The notes under the pieces: model-generated
The model's input: the letters and a program-made list of their open reading frames with translations, nothing else
What the model was told of the DNA's origin: nothing
Database searches by the model: none
Assembly (NCBI GenBank): GCA_964438715.1
Contig: CAYTLQ010000170.1
Location: forward strand, 1 to 16,193
Length of the DNA stretch: 16,193 nt
Reading direction: 5' to 3'
From: CAYTLQ01 sp964438715
GTDB taxonomy: Bacteria; Bacteroidota; Ignavibacteria; Ignavibacteriales; Ignavibacteriaceae
Shown: positions 14,126-16,193 of the stretch, one piece after another
Layout: every line of letters starts with the position of its first letter
How positions within the stretch are numbered: the stretch's first letter is position 1
Translations under genes and position numbers: made by a program

Positions 14126-15954
14126 TATGAACCCGGCGAAAATGCTATTATTGTTCCATCCATGTTAGTAACAGCAAATAAATTTTTATTTACTTCTACA
14201 ACATTTAACACACGCGAAGTACCCATAAAAAAGAGCGGTCGTGCAGTTTCACCATTCTGAATTTCATATACAATTCCCTTTTTTACTCCGAAGAACACAG
14301 AATTTCCTGACTCGAGTGGAACAGATGGAACGGTACATAAGCCGAAGCCGGGATTAAACTCTTTTACTTTTTTTCCATCTTTAGCGTTTACAATAAAAAA
14401 CTTATTATTCACACTTTTTACGAACAACCTTGAACCATCTTTACTTAACGAAACCGACTCCCAACTCTCAAAATCCTTTTTTCGCCAAACTGTTTTACCA
14501 AGAGTAATATCAATCTTTGAAACAAATTTGTCGGGTGTCGAGACATACACCGCCGACTCATCACCTGCAGGAAAACACGCCGCCGGAGAGTAGTAAAAAT
14601 TCTTATTTTCGGTCCATTTCCAATTTAATGAACCTGATTGTGCATCAACACAGTAGAGATAATTATCCCAGGAACCGAATATCAATCTTCCCTTTATCAC
14701 CAGCGGCTGTGTTTCAATCATTCTGCCTGCAATTTTGTTTTGCCAGATTAAATCCAGCATATATAAATCATAGGCAACTATTTTTCCATCAGCCGTTCCA
14801 AATAGCACTGCTTTCGTATCTTCATCTCTGAAGGTTGTTTCAAATACTGTAAGCTGTGAAGTAATCCGTTCTCCCGTACCTATGCTCTGAATAACTCTCC
14901 CCGTCTCTGCTTTTATAGTCATCAGTTCACCCTGATAGGTCGCAACGGCAAGAATACCGTCTTCTATTACCGGTTTACTGAAAATTGTCCCGCCTGTTTC
15001 ATATGTCCATAGTAAGGTACCCTTATCATCAATACAAGTGATAACCCCATCGGTGGAGGCATGATACAGTTTGTTTTCATAGGAAATCAGTGAGACAGAT
15101 GTTTCGGTATTAAGATTTTTTTTCCATCTAACAATCGAACCATAGTTAAGAAATTCTGCTGAATCTATCTGAGGGATAACTAATTTATTTCCTATTCCTA
15201 TAGCCGCCCATCTGCCTAACAGAGTATCTTGCCTGAACTCTGAGAAAAAAACAGAATCGGGCGTTACTTCTCCGATCGTAAATCCCCATCCTTTTCCCTT
15301 CCGTAAGGTCGAGCGACTCATTACTGCCGGATAGCCATTTTGTAATGAATATCGGTTTGCGTGTCCATGTCCGTATAAAAGAATTTTTGTATCTAATTTC
15401 CGGAGAATGTTGGTTGCTTTAAACCAATTATCAACATCTCCATCAAGAGGATGATGAGAGAAGAATAATACTTTTGCAGTCGGTGTTACTTTTGAAGCAA
15501 CGGAATCAAGCCACATAAGTGTCTCGGGAGAAATATGCCCGCCACCGCCCCGCCAAGGAATACCACTATTAACACCTATATGCACTACACCCTGTTTCTC
15601 AAAATAAAATTTATCATTGCCCCACAATTCTTTAAATTTTGTACAGGCACTTTCACTCCACTTTGTATCGTGGTTGCCGGGAATGATGAAATAGGGCATA
15701 TTCAGCAGATCGAGTATTTCTTTCGCTCTGGTGAGTTCGCTATCTGAGCCTTTTTCGGAAATATCGCCGGTTACAAAAATTACCTCAATGTCCTTCTGCT
15801 TATTAACGCTTTCCACACAGGCAAGTAAATCCTCTTCAGCATCCGGCGAGCCAATGTGCGTATCGGTAAACCATGCGAATTTGTAGGATTGCCCTGAAAG
15901 GGAAAATGTAAATACAAAAAAAAGTACCAGAACTCTGAAAAATTTCTTATTCAT
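14125..15954 (-). CDS. Exported metallophosphoesterase fused to a PQQ-like beta-propeller
   Basis: A signal peptide (MNKKFFRVLVLFFVFTFSLS, cleavage near residue 20) indicates export to the periplasm or surface. Residues about 24-240 form a calcineurin-like phosphoesterase with all metal-binding motifs in order: FTDTHIG (D31, H33), VTGDISEKG (D64), PGNHDT (N94, H95), FFSHHPL (H167), and YGHGHANR (H196, H198). From about 270 to 609 the sequence becomes blades of a PQQ/WD-like beta-propeller: repeats such as DDKGTLLWTYETGG, EDGILAVATYQGELMTIKAE, LYCVDAQSGSLNWKW and IVNAKDGKKVKEF each pair a strand with a Trp- or Asp-Gly-rich turn. The propeller may bind a ligand or surface partner; this is inference, as is the phosphomonoester or phosphodiester substrate. 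No ribosome site is visible. The downstream HAD phosphatase overlaps its stop, suggesting two phosphatases expressed together. Confidence 0.93.
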   Translation of the reverse strand: MNKKFFRVLVLFFVFTFSLSGQSYKFAWFTDTHIGSPDAEEDLLACVESVNKQKDIEVIFVTGDISEKGSDSELTRAKEILDLLNMPYFIIPGNHDTKWSESACTKFKELWGNDKFYFEKQGVVHIGVNSGIPWRGGGGHISPETLMWLDSVASKVTPTAKVLFFSHHPLDGDVDNWFKATNILRKLDTKILLYGHGHANRYSLQNGYPAVMSRSTLRKGKGWGFTIGEVTPDSVFFSEFRQDTLLGRWAAIGIGNKLVIPQIDSAEFLNYGSIVRWKKNLNTETSVSLISYENKLYHASTDGVITCIDDKGTLLWTYETGGTIFSKPVIEDGILAVATYQGELMTIKAETGRVIQSIGTGERITSQLTVFETTFRDEDTKAVLFGTADGKIVAYDLYMLDLIWQNKIAGRMIETQPLVIKGRLIFGSWDNYLYCVDAQSGSLNWKWTENKNFYYSPAACFPAGDESAVYVSTPDKFVSKIDITLGKTVWRKKDFESWESVSLSKDGSRLFVKSVNNKFFIVNAKDGKKVKEFNPGFGLCTVPSVPLESGNSVFFGVKKGIVYEIQNGETARPLFFMGTSRVLNVVEVNKNLFAVTNMDGTIIAFSPGS

Positions 15955-16100
15955 ATAAATAGTTATCTTGTAATAAAATTTTCCCTATCTGTTTATAAAA
16001 GACTTTTTACGATTATAAGAAATTAAATCTCACCGGGTTGCGCTATATCTTTTACAGATACAGCAAAACTGCTATTTCTCTACCGGAGAGAATACATAAA
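15955..16100 (-). promoter_or_regulatory. Spacer between the cytochrome fragment and the metallophosphoesterase, with a hairpin
   Basis: This 146 bp spacer lies between two minus-strand genes. At 16042-16064 the minus strand can fold GCTGTATCT-GTAAA-AGATATAGC, a 9 bp stem with one G-U pair. A weaker stem (TTCTCT / AGAGAA) lies around 16075-16092. Neither is followed by a U-tract, so I read them as possible mRNA-end structures, not proven terminators. A promoter for the metallophosphoesterase gene probably lies between 15955 and 16040, where TTATAATC near 16012-16019 (minus strand) could serve as a -10 element. Confidence 0.3.
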
Positions 16101-16193
16101 TCACTTTAATTGCAGGAGGTAATCCGCAATTTTTCCGAGGTCTTTAACATCTTTATTATTATAAGCCGGCATCACGATATTTTTATATTTCTC
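16101..16193 (-). CDS. Probable c-type cytochrome, C-terminal 30 residues
   Basis: Only the end of this gene is in the window. It reads YKNIVMPAYNNKDVKDLGKI followed by ADYLLQLK and a TGA stop at 16101. An MPAY-type segment followed by a helix of the pattern KDLGKIADYLLQL is typical of the C-terminus of class I cytochrome c domains, where the Met is the axial heme ligand. The CxxCH heme-attachment motif must lie beyond the right edge, so the identification depends on this short stretch. Confidence 0.6.
   Translation of the reverse strand, partial: EKYKNIVMPAYNNKDVKDLGKIADYLLQLK

Noticed and set aside
14517..14831. 104-codon plus-strand open frame inside the metallophosphoesterase gene
   Set aside because: It lies wholly antisense to a clearly recognised domain protein, and its translation is low-complexity with no family resemblance.
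1..16193. CRISPR arrays, tRNA or rRNA genes, insertion sequences, integrases
   Set aside because: Reading both strands I saw no regularly spaced repeats, no cloverleaf or rRNA-like stretches, and no transposase or integrase motifs.

Overview
This 16.2 kb window looks like an AT-rich chromosome from the Bacteroidota/Chlorobiota (FCB) side of the tree, perhaps an Ignavibacteria-like lineage. This rests on three impressions: many genes have weak or no Shine-Dalgarno sequence, the MutL is of the endonuclease type, and the gene families are typical of that group. No rRNA or other marker is present, so the placement is tentative.

Layout. (1) 1-216, minus: N-terminal end of an aldo/keto reductase that runs off the left edge. 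(2) 359-4862, minus: a defence-type accessory block. A DUF262/DUF1524 (GmrSD-like) nuclease gene is followed by a truncated DUF1611 remnant, then a DNA amino-methyltransferase whose stop overlaps the start of a nuclease. That nuclease combines an N-terminal EVE/PUA-like domain with a C-terminal DUF91/NucS-like PD-(D/E)XK domain. The pair reads as a compact restriction-modification system. The DUF1611 gene breaks off about 30 bp upstream of the methyltransferase, which suggests the pair replaced part of an older metabolic locus. (3) 4863-5478: a gene-poor stretch with two very small possible ORFs. (4) 5479-13460, plus: tightly packed housekeeping genes. Thymidylate synthase, dihydrofolate reductase (TTG start overlapping the thyA stop) and mutL form a DNA-precursor and repair operon. 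They are followed by a coenzyme-B12 acyl-CoA mutase large subunit, a UbiA-family prenyltransferase resembling decaprenyl-phosphate phosphoribosyltransferase, a lipoprotein of unknown function, a CorC/HlyC-type membrane protein with CBS domains, and a DCC-family (DUF393) protein. (5) 13457-15954, minus: a HAD phosphatase and an exported metallophosphoesterase fused to a PQQ-like beta-propeller, converging on the plus-strand genes. (6) 16101-16193, minus: the C-terminal end of a probable c-type cytochrome.

Two things stand out. The mutase would be annotated by homology as methylmalonyl-CoA mutase, but it carries Phe80 and Gln198, the residue pair of isobutyryl-CoA mutase, instead of the Tyr/Arg pair that holds the methylmalonyl carboxylate. 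The second is the EVE-nuclease/methyltransferase pair: its methyltransferase has an unusual HPPY catalytic motif and no obvious C-terminal target-recognition domain, and it sits beside a standalone modification-dependent-type nuclease. I found no tRNA, rRNA, CRISPR array, transposase or integrase.
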